Positions 45,581 through 55,912 of a DNA stretch of 64,000 nucleotides are shown in pieces. The notes below the pieces were generated by a model. That model was given only the letters and a program-made list of their open reading frames with translations. It was not told where the DNA came from and did no database searches. Both the position numbers and the translations under genes were made by a program. How positions within the stretch are numbered: position 1 is the first letter of the stretch; the number at the start of each line of letters is the position of its first letter. The DNA comes from Ashinkailepas kermadecensis (Eukaryota; Arthropoda; Thecostraca; Neolepadidae), in assembly GCA_034440615.1 (NCBI GenBank), contig JAOTOM010005049.1:558001-622000 (forward strand). Reading direction: 5' to 3'.

Positions 45581-46740
45581 GCCTTGTGGTCGTTACACAC
45601 ATCAGTGGGCAGCCGCCGGCCCATCCAATCGCGCCGGCCCCGTACGGCTGCCGACTCACGTCTCAGCGGCGCCACGGAAGCGTTCACCTCAGCACGCTCA
45701 TACATCGCAGCTCGAGACCCAGCACTATGATCTGGGTGCCCATCCTGGCACGTATTTCTTGGCGTAACTGTGGTTTTGTCTCAGCCAATTGTTTGATCAT
45801 GTTATTGGGAACTGAAGGACGCGTAGGCATATCGTTTACAACGCTCAAGTTCTCCTTACCTGGGCGTGACTAATGCTATATATAGCCAAGTTTTCAAACC
45901 CAAAGCCCACATACTCTCACACCAGTAAATAATATGCCGCATACAAGCACTGAACCGCTCGTCAGAAGTCCGTGGCCACTGCCGGGGGCAGCGCCTCCGA
46001 GCTCTTTGAGGGTAGAGGTAAACGGTTGTCCACGGGGCCTCCCATATTTGGGGGTCTCCTTCACCGCGGGGACATTCCTGCTTGTTCAGCCTCTTGGGGC
46101 TCTCTAGGGTCTCCCGCCCAGCTTCCTGGTCTTTGGCCCCAGACACCTTGATACGACCTCCTCGCAGGTATTGCGGCCTCTTAGTGAGTCTCACGGTCTC
46201 GTGTCAAGCCTCCTGATCTAAGGTCTCCATACAGCACAAAGAGGTCTTTTGTCGGGGAATTGGAGGCTTCTTATGCATTCTACGAGCCCCTGTCATGACT
46301 AATGGGACTGCCGGTTCGGAGTTTCGAGACGACATGATGGGCCTCCTGTCAGCTATTTAGGGTCCTCCCACGATCTCTAGGAGCCTCCCGCAAATGCTGG
46401 TGGACTCCCTTGTCTGGGACCTCCTAACAACACGATGCGCCTCTTTTTAGGACGACCTGAACCTTCAGGGGGAGAGAGGTGTTCGCCCTGCTTCGCGACA
46501 GGGGCGGCCGCCCCTTGCTCCCCTCGGTGCCGCCCCTGTCTGCGGCGCTCCGGCAGCCTGGCGGCCAGCGGCGATGACAGGTGCGTCCGAGCAGCGGCTA
46601 ACGCTTCCGACGGTCGTGTCACGCCGACGCCAGCTGCAACCTGTTCGATAACAGCCGCCAACAGCTGCGTAAGCACGCGTAATGAATTGCCGAGCTGCGC
46701 CGATCTGCGATCGAGCAGCGTACATCACACATCGGTTCAC
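45581..46740. other. Unique DNA, partly degenerate GGTCTC/GCCTCC-rich
   Basis: 46,030-46,440 has recurring GGTCTC, GGCCTC and CTCCCG words suggesting a very old tandem repeat, but no period can be set. Frames at 46,377-46,779 are unsupported. Confidence 0.35.
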
Positions 46741-46935
46741 GACCCGCCTCCGGTTGTTAGTGTCCCTTCTCTATCATGAATTTGCGACGACCCACTTCCG
46801 GGTATGAGTGTCCCTCCTCTATCGGGAGTATGCGACGACCCGCCTCCGTGTATGAGTATCCCTCCTCTACCAGGAATATGCGATGACCCGCCTCCGGGTA
46901 CGAGTGTCCCTCCTCTACCAGGAATATGCGACGAG
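46741..46935. repeat. 48-bp minisatellite, 4 units
   Basis: GACCCGCCTCCGGGTATGAG followed by TGTCCCTCCTCTAYCRGGA and ATATGCGAC starts at 46,741, 46,789, 46,837 and about 46,885. Confidence 0.92.
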
Positions 46936-47149
46936 TGAGGGTGGGAGTGTGCCGAGTGTGGCCGTCACACCGGCACGGCCCAGCCAGATCTCCCAGCCAC
47001 GCAGGCGAGCCATGTCCCGTTGCTGTACGTGCCGACAGTGGCGCCTCCCGTGTTTGCGCAGGCTGAGTGGTGAGCAGGCTCCAAAATTGGGCCACAACCA
47101 CGGCACCGTGGCCCTGCTGGTCGTTCCGGACGCAAAAGAACACAGATCA
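46936..47149. other. GC-rich unique DNA
   Basis: No repeat or gene recognised. Confidence 0.35.
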
Positions 47150-47580
47150 ATATTTTATCTACGGACCAGCACACCTGGTCACCTTGTCATCGCTAGATCA
47201 CCCCGGGCCACAGTGTCAACTCCGCAATGGCGCATCCAGGGACCAATGGGCCAAGACCCCCCCCGAAGAGTCGCCGATCTTTGCCGAAAGCTTGCACTGA
47301 AATGACATTTTTCGAAGTCTACGATCATTGTATTAGATAAATGTCTTAAACAGACCCGACGAATGTTAGCTGTTTAAATCTTATGAGCTCTTTTAGAAAA
47401 CGGGGAAAATGTGTTAATTCCCCAAGCCAAGCTCCTCTGGACCAACACATCCCAGGTCACTGTTTCTTCTCTAGACCAGCCAACCCCAGGCCACCGTGTC
47501 ATCTCTAGACCAGTCCACCCATGTCAGCGTGTCATCTTCAGACCAGTACACCCTGCGCCAGAGTGTCATCTGAACACAGG
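47150..47580. repeat. ~41-bp degenerate minisatellite, interrupted
   Basis: CTAGACCAGYCCACCC, CAGGTCACCGTGTCATC and variants recur at about 41-bp steps in 47,160-47,215 and again in 47,440-47,580. The 47,226-47,437 interval does not fit the array; it begins CAATGGCGCATCCAGGGACC, which resembles a hAT-like end. Confidence 0.6.
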
Positions 47581-47946
47581 CTAACGTCCGAAAACAGTAT
47601 CATATCAACACGATAAATAAAATCGGATTTGGTTCCTTCCGCCTAGCTTCGTTTGTTGATTGACGTACCGTTGCCATCTGTGCCTCGTAGTTGCTTGGAA
47701 TTCAGGCGCTTGGCTTTCTGCTGTTATGCAGCATCCACAACTCGCTATGTCGCTTTCCACGCGCGTAAGTTCGTGAATGCAAAACTAGATTATATATCAT
47801 CCCTCAGTACGCATACTGATCCGGTTCTTTTGTTCGAATTACCTTGGATTCGCCTGGATAATGATATGCGTGTCACACTTTCTCGGGAACTGGCTACAGC
47901 GGCAGTTCCAAGTCACTGAGTACGAGCAAGTGCGGAACAGTGTGCA
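47581..47946. other. Unique DNA, no gene supported
   Basis: An 88-aa frame at 47,653-47,919 has no recognisable motif. Confidence 0.4.
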
Positions 47947-48107
47947 GGTGCGAGTAGTCTAGAGGCGAGGTGCTCGTCTCCCAACCGGAAGGCCATGGGT
48001 TCGGATCCCACCTGTCGCTGCTCTTCGCCCGCGACCAATCGGCGCTAGAGATCGGCGACGCCATATGACCCAACAATCCACGTATCATAAAACCAATAGC
48101 CACCACC
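47947..48107 (+). mobile_element. tRNA-derived SINE, copy S5
   Basis: Head TAGTCTAGAGGCGAGGTGC, B-box GGTTCGGATCC (a closer match to the pol III consensus than the other copies), CCC at the anticodon position, then the family body and CATAAAACCAATAGCC tail. GAACAGTGTG before and GAACAGCGTG after are the likely target duplication. With S3 it forms a separate head type. Confidence 0.88.
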
Positions 48108-48140
48108 AGAACAGCGTGAATGCTTGGAACCACTGCATCG

Positions 48141-48302
48141 GTTGGTTGGTTATTGGTTTTACGACACGTCGACCGTTGAGTCATATAGCATCGCCAATCT
48201 CTCACGCCGATTGGTCGCGGGCGAAGAGTAGCGACAGGTGAGACTCGAACCCACAATCTTTCGATTGTGAGACGAGCATCTTACCCCTAGACCACTCGTC
48301 CC
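48141..48302 (-). mobile_element. tRNA-derived SINE, copy S6
   Basis: Full-length reverse-strand copy with CAC at the anticodon position. GGAACCACTGCATCG flanks it on both sides (48,126-48,140 and 48,304-48,318), a perfect 15-bp target duplication. It lies 33 bp from S5 in opposite orientation. Confidence 0.93.
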
Positions 48303-48642
48303 CGGAACCACTGCATCGAAACTCAAATCGGAAGCCCGCAAAAAAAACATGGAGGAAAAACAGAAAAAGCCGTAACGCTAGCACCTCCGCTGAGCGAGGA
48401 TAAGCCGGCAATCAATAATCGGCGACACTGTCACCGGATATTGATTGATTGATTCATTGACTTGATTTATTGATATTGATACCGGCCGTCGCGGCGACAG
48501 CCGGTCTGGCAGGTGTGTGGCGTCACCAGACAATCCTCCAGACGTCAGAGTTGACGAACCCATCTTCATGGGAGTCGTGAGGCGACCAGCCACACCAGGT
48601 GTCCGCCAATAACGAACCTAACCAATACCACCCATCGCCACC
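48303..48642. other. Unique DNA with a GATT-rich tract
   Basis: 48,438-48,482 is a GATT/TTGA simple repeat. The rest is unrecognised. Confidence 0.5.
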
Positions 48643-49068
48643 CGGGGCCGACAGGGTGCGACAACCCGGGGGCACCCATTGCCACCCAGGACCGGCAGGG
48701 TGCGACAACCCGGGGGCACCCATTGCCACTCAGGATCGGTAGGGTGTGACAACCCGGCGGCACCCATTGCCACTCAGGACCGGCAGGGTGCGACAACCCG
48801 GCGGCACCCATTGCCACTCAGGTCCGGCAGGGTGCGACAACCCGGCGGCACCCATTGCCACTCAGGATCGGTAGGGTGTGACAACCCGGCGGTACCCATT
48901 GCCACTCAATGCCGACAGGGTGCGACAACCCGGGGGCACCCATTGCCACTCAGGACCGGCAGGGTGCGACAACCCGGCGGCACCCATTGCCACTCAGGAT
49001 CGGCAGGGTGCGACAACCCGGCGGCACCCATTGCCACTCATGTCCGGCAGGGTACGACAAAGTACGGC
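48643..49068. repeat. 44-bp minisatellite, ~9.5 units
   Basis: The unit is CCGGCAGGGTGCGACAACCC, GGCGGCACCCATTGCCACTC, AGGA, with variants GGGGGCACC, GATCGGTAGGGTGTG and AATGCCGAC. Confidence 0.95.
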
Positions 49069-49415
49069 ACCAGCCGGGTTCGCCGCTACGTCACCGGGGC
49101 TGTGACCGCTCGCAGCCAACCTATGGCACACGGGTCGACACACTGCACGGTCTGCCGCTCGGCCTTGGAAGTCGTCACGCGGAACTCGGCGGGTGCCTGC
49201 CGCACATGTCGCACGTCCACAACAGGCGAGCTTTGGCTGCGATCTGGCGCTCAATTGCATCCGTCCCCGGGCGGATGTTCGCGTCACGTGCAGCGTTTCG
49301 CCCGGCGGTCGGCATGAGGTATCGGCCGACATCACGAAAGTCGGACGGCTGCCGGACACATTTGCCGCCTGCGGAAGCGCCGCCAGCACGAGACGAACGA
49401 ACGGTGCACACGAGC
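49069..49415. other. GC-rich unique DNA
   Basis: Open on both strands with no recognised motif. Confidence 0.4.
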
Positions 49416-49728
49416 AGAGGGGCGCTGCTGGAACTGACTGCGAGGGTGTCCACCAGTCACACGGGCAGATGGGCGCTTCTGGAACTGACTGCGGGGGTGT
49501 CCACCAGTCACATGGGCAGACGGGCGCTGCCGGAACTGACTGCGGGGGTGTCCACCAGTCACACGGGCAGATGGGCGCTGCTGGAACTGACTGCGGGGTG
49601 TCTACCAGCCACATGGGCAGATGGGCGCTGCCGGAACTGACTGCGAGGGGTGTCTGCCAGTCACATGGGCAGATGGGCGCTGCTGGAACTGGCTACGAGG
49701 GGTGTTTGCCAGTCACGTGGACGGAGGA
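49416..49728. repeat. 51-bp minisatellite, 6 units
   Basis: GGGTGTCCACCAGTCACAYG, GGCAGATGGGCGCTGCTGGA, ACTGACTGCGG repeats. It is unrelated to the 51-bp array at 43 kb. Confidence 0.93.
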
Positions 49729-50019
49729 CTGAGGTCCAATTCTCACAACTCTCGCAGACTGACTCGCACTGACTAGATGTAAGTCCCATTGCTCGATCAC
49801 CTCAGAACCGAGCGTCCGATCAGCACGCGCAGTGGATGGGAATTCTCCTTACGTAAGACTTCGGAAACTAAAAATATTGCGACAAAATAAAAACCATCAG
49901 GGTATGTGGTGGAGTTGAACAGCATGGCATGAGGCCTTCAGATTTGCATCTCAGTTACTTTTCGGTTTGTAATATCTTCAGGATCAGCGTTACTGGCCAA
50001 TTAAGATCAACCTACCAAC
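49729..50019. other. Unique DNA
   Basis: Nothing recognised. Confidence 0.35.
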
Positions 50020-50560
50020 AGCATCAATGATACATTATTCGTGAAGTAGGGTGGAATATACCACTCACTGGACACTGAATCGACATCCTTCCCAAGGAAG
50101 TATCGACATCGTGCTCCCTGGTGCATGCTTGTGAAGTCTTCATTTCTGGTTTCTAACAGTATCCATTGATAAATAACATGCCTATGCTCACCATAGTGAA
50201 TGTGGCATTGTGAGAACGAACATACCGTAGTGCAATTCCGGGAAAAGAGATTATCTATGATGTGCTATGTTATACAAAACCAGTTTCTAGCATAGGTATT
50301 TATGTAGTCGTCGATATTGGCACCCCTAAATTAGATATATTTCGAGGCACTCAAAATGTGTACAGTTGCAAGTACGCAATTTCCTGAAACTCGGTTTGAA
50401 TGACTGAATTATTTTAAATAACATTATTTCCATGGTGATTTCGCCATCGCATTGTACTCGTTTCAACATCTAACACCTAATGAGATATCATTATTTTAAC
50501 ACTGATCAGCATAGTATAGTCATTGTATTATGATGTAACGTGATTTGAACTGGTCGGACC
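50020..50560 (+). repeat. Dispersed repeat family R1, copy C
   Basis: ACATTATTCGTGAAGTAGGG, TGGAATATACCACTCACTGG, CACTGAATCGACATCCTTCC, GTTTCTAACAGTATCC, ATTATCTATGATGTGC, CCAGTTTCTAGCATAGGTAT and TTTCAACATCTAACACC match copies A and B in order. TTTTAAATAACATTATTTCC at about 50,415 is the uninterrupted TTAA site. Confidence 0.75.
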
Positions 50561-51025
50561 CGGCGTACTTCCACTGTTCCGTGACGTTCCTGACTTTATC
50601 GCTTTATGACATGACAAGGACAACGTACAGTGAGTTTTATCCTGTTGTCACCAAATCAGGAATGGAAAAAGATCGGGTTATAGCTTTGGTCCTTCCAATA
50701 ATTATACACTAAGAAATTACGCGTCCTGTGATCAAATGAAGAGCCAAACATAACTAGCAATCGCTGGTGGTCATGTTTTATACAATAGTACTATTTGGGA
50801 TGAAAGAGGGAGCAGCATACTATGTGGTTCTACATTCTACAGCGACTTCTGGCTGATCGTTGGGTCTATTTTTGGTACTGTTGCCTGACCATATTCAGTA
50901 ATTGTCACGCAATCCTAGTGGCGTCATTGAAAGCAATGCACATGTTATTTCAAGAAAGGGCATATCCAGAAACATTCCAAAACCTACCAGGAGTGGAACA
51001 GATATGCGAGCAAGATTGGAAGAAT
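50561..51025. other. AT-rich unique DNA
   Basis: A frame at 50,822-51,142 runs into the following short repeat and has no known motif. Confidence 0.4.
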
Positions 51026-51128
51026 CAGCATACACAATGGATGCACGTTGCCTATGTGTCCATGTCTATCAGCATACACAATGGATGCACGTTGCCTATG
51101 TGTCCATGTCTATCAGCATACACAATGG
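51026..51128. repeat. 44-bp minisatellite, 2.3 units
   Basis: CAGCATACACAATGGATGCA followed by CGTTGCCTATGTGTCCATGTCTAT begins at 51,026, 51,070 and 51,114. The copies are essentially identical, so the expansion is recent. Confidence 0.95.
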
Positions 51129-51147
51129 AAGCTGAACTCTGAATCAC

Positions 51148-51640
51148 TCTTAGTTAGTTAGTTATTTGGGCTTTAGGGCGCTTCGACCAGTTTTGATCAT
51201 TCGCGCCCATAACATTTTATTATGCTTCACTGTTGATACGAACTATTACCTCGGTGTATACGTGGTCTTAAATCCAATCGCTGAAAGGTAACGGAACAAG
51301 TTCCCCGAATGTACTAGCTTTGAATTGTTCCCCAGAATGTCTTCATATGTCAGGCAACTCAAATTTCTTCCGTAAAATAATATCCGCTCCCGTGCAGTGA
51401 TTGCACGTGAATAGTACGTGGCGCACCGTCAGAGTTTCCGAACAGCGGGGACACTGTGGCCTTTCCTCCCCACAGAGGAGGTAGCCTGAATCACTCTACT
51501 TTTGATCTTAATAATGCTGAATTTGTCTTCTTTGATGGTGGTGTGTGCGATTGTCCGGTACAGGTCAATGACCCCTAGAACAGCCGCCCGCAGTCCGCAC
51601 CCCTCATTCTGCCGAGGTAGGGTAAATTTGCCCACCCACT
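51148..51640 (-). pseudogene. Non-LTR retrotransposon 3' end (LINE), decayed
   Basis: The reverse strand encodes GYLLCGEERPQCPRC then SETLTVRHVLFTC. This is the Cys/His-type tail after the reverse transcriptase/RNase H region of Jockey/I-group LINEs (usual form GYLL...P.C..C...LTV.H.L..C). Upstream, the frame IIKIKSRVI, probably the R.RIGHT region, is out of phase by a frameshift; stops occur downstream of the motif. The element ends in CGCCCTAAAGCCCAAATAAC and a (CTAA)n tail (TTAG repeats at 51,148-51,160 on the plus strand). Strongly 5'-truncated and inactive. Confidence 0.78.
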
Positions 51641-51777
51641 AACTATTGTTTTATATCGCCCAGAGAAAATCGTTAGCCGGCGCGCAACTACACATTTTAA
51701 CTGTTCAAGGGCATACATAACTCTTGCCTACGTCTCACGGTTTGCGATCCAGGTCAGGTCAGGGGGTCACAGTCCGG
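51641..51777. other. Short unique spacer
   Basis: It ends in CAGGTCAGGTCAGGGGGTCACAGTCCGG, the last 14 bases of which are the duplicated target of S7. Confidence 0.5.
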
Positions 51778-51939
51778 TTGGTTGGTTATTGGTTTTACGA
51801 CACGTCGACCGTTGAGTCATGTAGCGTCGCCAATCTCTCACGCCGATTGGTCGCGGGCGAAGAGTATCGACAGGTGAGACTCGAACCCACAATCTTTCGA
51901 TTGTGAGACGAGCCTCTTACCCCTAGACCACTCGTCCCC
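51778..51939 (-). mobile_element. tRNA-derived SINE, copy S7
   Basis: Full-length copy with CAC at the anticodon position and B-box GGTTCGAGTCT, plus a small change in the body (GTCGATACTCTTC). GGGTCACAGTCCGG flanks both ends (51,764-51,777 and 51,941-51,954), a perfect 14-bp target duplication. Confidence 0.93.
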
Positions 51940-52027
51940 TGGGTCACAGTCCGGGCTGCGCCCAACCGACTGGCCTATGCTGCCGGCTTTCGACTCCTCG
52001 CCACTGACAATATATGTTTTTTGGGAC

Positions 52028-52215
52028 AAATATTAAATATATAGATGGCTTAGCCTCTTGCGAATACGTCAGTGCTCTTGGAATCCAAATTTAAGGTGAA
52101 GATCACACGTAGGGGGCGTGAGAACGGCCAGTTTTATGCATCTGAGTGTAATTTTATCATAGCTCCCAAGCCAAAAACGAAAGATCAATGAAACGAAAGC
52201 CAGTCGACGTGGGAC
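52028..52215 (+). repeat. Dispersed repeat family R3, copy b
   Basis: Aligns in order with 18,000-18,200 (CACACGTAGGGGGCGTGAGA against CACGTATGAGGCGTGGGAA; AAAACGAAAGATCAATGAAACG against CAAACGAAGAACGATGGAGCG). Class unknown. Confidence 0.5.
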
Positions 52216-53155
52216 TATCTATATTTAAATAATGGAAAAAGGGTCGATTAGACGCCACACAAAAAAACTAAGAAATCAAGTGCCAAGAAAAGTGTGAAAA
52301 GGTTTTCATAAGAGCCACAAACAGTGCATCAGAGGGCCATTATCTCCGCGTCGTCCTGATCCCCGTGGCAAATTTGAATCCGCTGCCACTGAATATCATG
52401 TTCAAAGGAAAAAGAGCACGCTCATCGCATTGTTAGCAAATGAGCTTAGTAAAGGCAATCCCAGATTTTCTGTCTGTACTAAGATGCTCCGCACGACCAA
52501 TATTATAGTGTGCCAAAAACAGCAACTCTAAGCTGGTTAGCTTCGATATGCCCTTGTTAGGCTGAAAATGCCGTGAGGTTATGTCGTGACAGCATTCCCG
52601 CTTGACTCAGAGAAACCGGTTTTCTTCAAACTTTCAAACTCGTGAAAATCCTTCTGATGTAACAAGGTGCCAAACAAATTGTGTGTAAAGGTAGGTGCAA
52701 AACGATAAGAACCTCAAGAATAAAACACCAAAGATGCCTACTGCGGGGAGAAGGTGGGAGTAAGCAGACTCTTGGCTTCACCGGTTCAGATTTATCATAC
52801 TGGAACGGAGACACTTCCCACACACTCTATGACACCAATCACAAACCATACACCTTCACCAGATAAATCTCATAACCCATACCATCTCTTCCATAAATAA
52901 CAACAACCACGCACATCCAGCATATACAATCAATCTCACGAGAGATCACAACCACATCCTACATAAAGCTCCAACACAGGCTATACGACGCCCAGCAAAG
53001 TCTACCAGACACAAATCTATGAATTCACAACCATAAAAAGTACATGACACCAATTGAAGGCCACGACTCGCCCACAAGTACTGCCAGGCGCTCATGAAAT
53101 ACTAGAAAGCGCCCACAAAACTACAAGAAGCCAACCACAGACTAAACGGCACCCA
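52216..53155. other. Unique AT-rich DNA grading into CA-rich DNA
   Basis: No gene. From about 52,860 the composition becomes A/C-rich (CACAACC, CCACAAG words), as in the array that follows, and may be its decayed edge. Confidence 0.4.
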
Positions 53156-54568
53156 CAATGACAGCAGAGCACCCATCAAACACCAAACCACACCCGCCAG
53201 AGCACCCATCAAACAGCAAGCCACACCCGCCAGAGCACCCATCAAACAGCAAGCCACACCCGCCAGAGCACCCATCAAACACCAAACGGCACCCGCCAGA
53301 GCACCCATCAAACAGCAAGCCACACCCGCCAGAGCACCCATCAAACAGCAAACCACACCCGCCAGAGCACCCATCAAACACCAAACGGCACCCCCAGAGC
53401 ACCCATCAAACACCAAACGGCACCCACAATGACAGCAGAGCACCCATCAAACACCAAACCACACCCGCCAGAGCACCCATCAAACAGCAAGCCACACCCG
53501 CCAGAGCACCCATCAAACACCAAACCACACCCGCCAGAGCACCCATCAAACAGCAAACCACACCCGCCAGAGCACCCATCAAACAGCAAGCCACACCCGC
53601 CAGAGCACCCATCAAACACCAAACCACACCCGCCAGAGCACCCATCAAACAGCAAACCACACCCGCCAGAGCACCCATCAAACAGCAAGCCACACCCGCC
53701 AGAGCACCCATCAAACAGCAAGCCACACCCGCCAGAGCACCCATCAAACAGCAAGCCACACCCGCCAGAGCACCCATCAAACAGCAAGCCACACCCGCCA
53801 GAGCACCCATCAAACAGCAAGCCACACCCGCCAGAGCACCCATCAAACAGCAAGCCACACCCGCCAGAGCACCCATCAAACACCAAACCACACCCGCCAG
53901 AGCACCCATCAAACAGCAAGCCACACCCGCCAGAGCACCCATCAAACACCAAACCACACCCGCCAGAGCACCCATCAAACAGCAAGCCACACCCGCCAGA
54001 GCACCCATCAAACACCAAACCACACCCGCCAGAGCACCCATCAAACACCAAACCACACCCGCCAGAGCACCCATCAAACAGCAAGCCACACCCGCCAGAG
54101 CACCCATCAAACACCAAACCACACCCGCCAGAGCACCCATCAAACAGCAAACCACACCCGCCAGAGCACCCATCAAACAGCAAACCACACCCGCCAGAGC
54201 ACCCATCAAACAGCAAACCACACCCGCCAGAGCACCCATCAAACAGCAAGCCACACCCGCCAGAGCACCCATCAAACACCAAACCACACCCGCCAGAGCA
54301 CCCATCAAACAGCAAACCACACCCGCCCGAGCACCCATCAAACAGCAAACCACACCCGCCAGAGCACCCATCAAACAGCAAACCACACCCGCCAGAGCAC
54401 CCATCAAACAGCAAAGCCACACCCGCCAGAGCACCCATCAAACAGCAAGCCACACCCGCCAGAGCACCCATCAAACACCAAACCACACCCGCCAGAGCAC
54501 CCATCAAACACCAAACCACACCCGCCAGAGCACCCATCAAACACCAAACCACACCCGCCAGACAAATA
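53156..54568. repeat. 33-bp minisatellite, ~42 units
   Basis: The unit is CAGAGCACCCATCAAACAGC plus AAGCCACACCCGC, with the alternatives AACACCAAACC, AACACCAAACGG and CAGCAAACC. ACAATGACAG insertions occur at 53,155 and 53,425. With 11 codons per unit and no stops, it gives frames of 472 and 418 aa (+) and 401 and 342 aa (-) on the same DNA. The composition, period and both-strand openness mark it as satellite DNA. Confidence 0.96.
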
Positions 54569-54599
54569 CCACCTGACAAGCTTCACGCTATATCCACTG

Positions 54600-55470
54600 A
54601 CGTCGGCATCACACTCTACACCACAGCCCACACAGCCCACACAGAGTGGGAGAGACTGAGACCACCCAACAGCCCACATCTCTAGCCCACACAGAGTGGG
54701 GTCGGCATCACACTCTAGACCACACCCGCCAGAGACCACCCAACAGCCCACACAGAGTGGGGTCGGCATCACACTCTACACCACACCCGCCACAGACTGA
54801 GACCACCCAACAGCCCACACAGAGTGGGGTCGGCATCACACTCTACACCACACCTACCACAGACTGAGACCACCCGACAGCCCACACAGAGTGGGGTCGG
54901 CATCACACTCTACACCACACCTTCCACAGACTGAGACCACCCAACAGCCCACACAGAGTGGGGTCGGCATCACACTCTACACCACACCTGCCACAGACTG
55001 AGACCACCCGACAGCCCACACAGAGTGGGGTCGGCATCACACTCTACACCACACCCGCCACAGACTGAGACCACCCGACAGCCCACACAGAGTGGGGTCG
55101 GCATCACACTCTACACCACACCTACCACAGACTGAGACCACCCGACAGCCCACACGGAGTGGGATCGGCATCACACTCTACACCACACCCGCCAGAGACT
55201 GAGACCACCTCTACACCACACCTACCACAGACTGAGACCACCCGACAGCCCACACAGAGTGGGGTCGGCATCACACTCTACACCACACCTACCACAGACT
55301 GAGACCACCCGACAGCCCACACGGAGTGGGATCGGCATCACACTCTACACCACACCTGCCACAGACTGAGACCACCCGACAGCCCACACCGAGTGGGGTC
55401 GGCATCACACTCTACACCACACCTACCACAGACTGAGACCACCCGACAGCCCACACCGAGTGGGGTCCGC
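54600..55470. repeat. 67-bp minisatellite, ~13 units
   Basis: The unit is ACAGCCCACACAGAGTGGGG, TCGGCATCACACTCTACACC, ACACCTGCCACAGACTGAGA, CCACCCG. Some early units contain CACACCCGCCAGAGAC, a word shared with the 33-bp unit next door. Short units occur at about 54,655-54,690 and 55,200-55,220. Confidence 0.95.
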
Positions 55471-55759
55471 ACACTCACAGCCGGGCTTTCTGGCGCTGTC
55501 GCGCAGCGCGATCCGGTACGGCTGCTGATTGTGGCCGGGCGCCACCTTGCCGTACATCGTGCGGTCCATGGCCGGTTCGGGTGGCCGGCTCCAGCAGCGC
55601 GCCGCACCAGTCGAGATGCACCGCCGCCGCCGCCCGGCGCACCACAGACGAGCCGACACACGCGCTCCGGCCGCACCGACACCCGCCTCCGTGACGCGCC
55701 GCCGACCGACGGTGCGGTGACGTCATGCGCCACCGGGCCCGGGTCTGCCGCGCGGCCCC
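55471..55759. other. GC-rich unique DNA
   Basis: Open in several frames on both strands. No recognised motif. Confidence 0.4.
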
Positions 55760-55912
55760 TTCCCGTCCCGTCCCGTCCCGTCCCGTCCCGTCACGTCCCG
55801 TCCCGTCCCGTCCCGTCCCGTCCCGTCCCGTCCCGTCCCGTCCCGTCCCGTCCCGTCCCGTCCCGTCCCGTCCCGTCCCGTCCCGTCCCGTCCCGTCCCG
55901 TCCCGTCACGTC
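55760..55912. repeat. (GTCCC)n pentanucleotide repeat
   Basis: About 30 copies of GTCCC with two GTCAC variants near 55,790 and 55,905. The minus strand is (GGGAC)n with GGG runs two bases apart, a sequence able to form G-quadruplexes. Confidence 0.97.

Noticed and set aside
42835..45873. Frames up to 673 aa across the 51-bp array
   Set aside because: Overlapping frames on both strands, with frameshifting 49- and 50-bp units, show by-product reading of satellite DNA.
48643..49068. CRISPR-like appearance of regularly spaced repeats (here and in the 33- and 44-bp arrays)
   Set aside because: Repeats are directly adjacent with no unique spacers, there are no cas genes, and the context is metazoan.
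53158..54685. 472-aa and 418-aa frames of APIKQQATPAR- or EHPSNSKPHPP-type repeats
   Set aside because: Both plus frames and two minus frames of the 33-bp array are open. No signal peptide, flanking domain or start context supports a protein.
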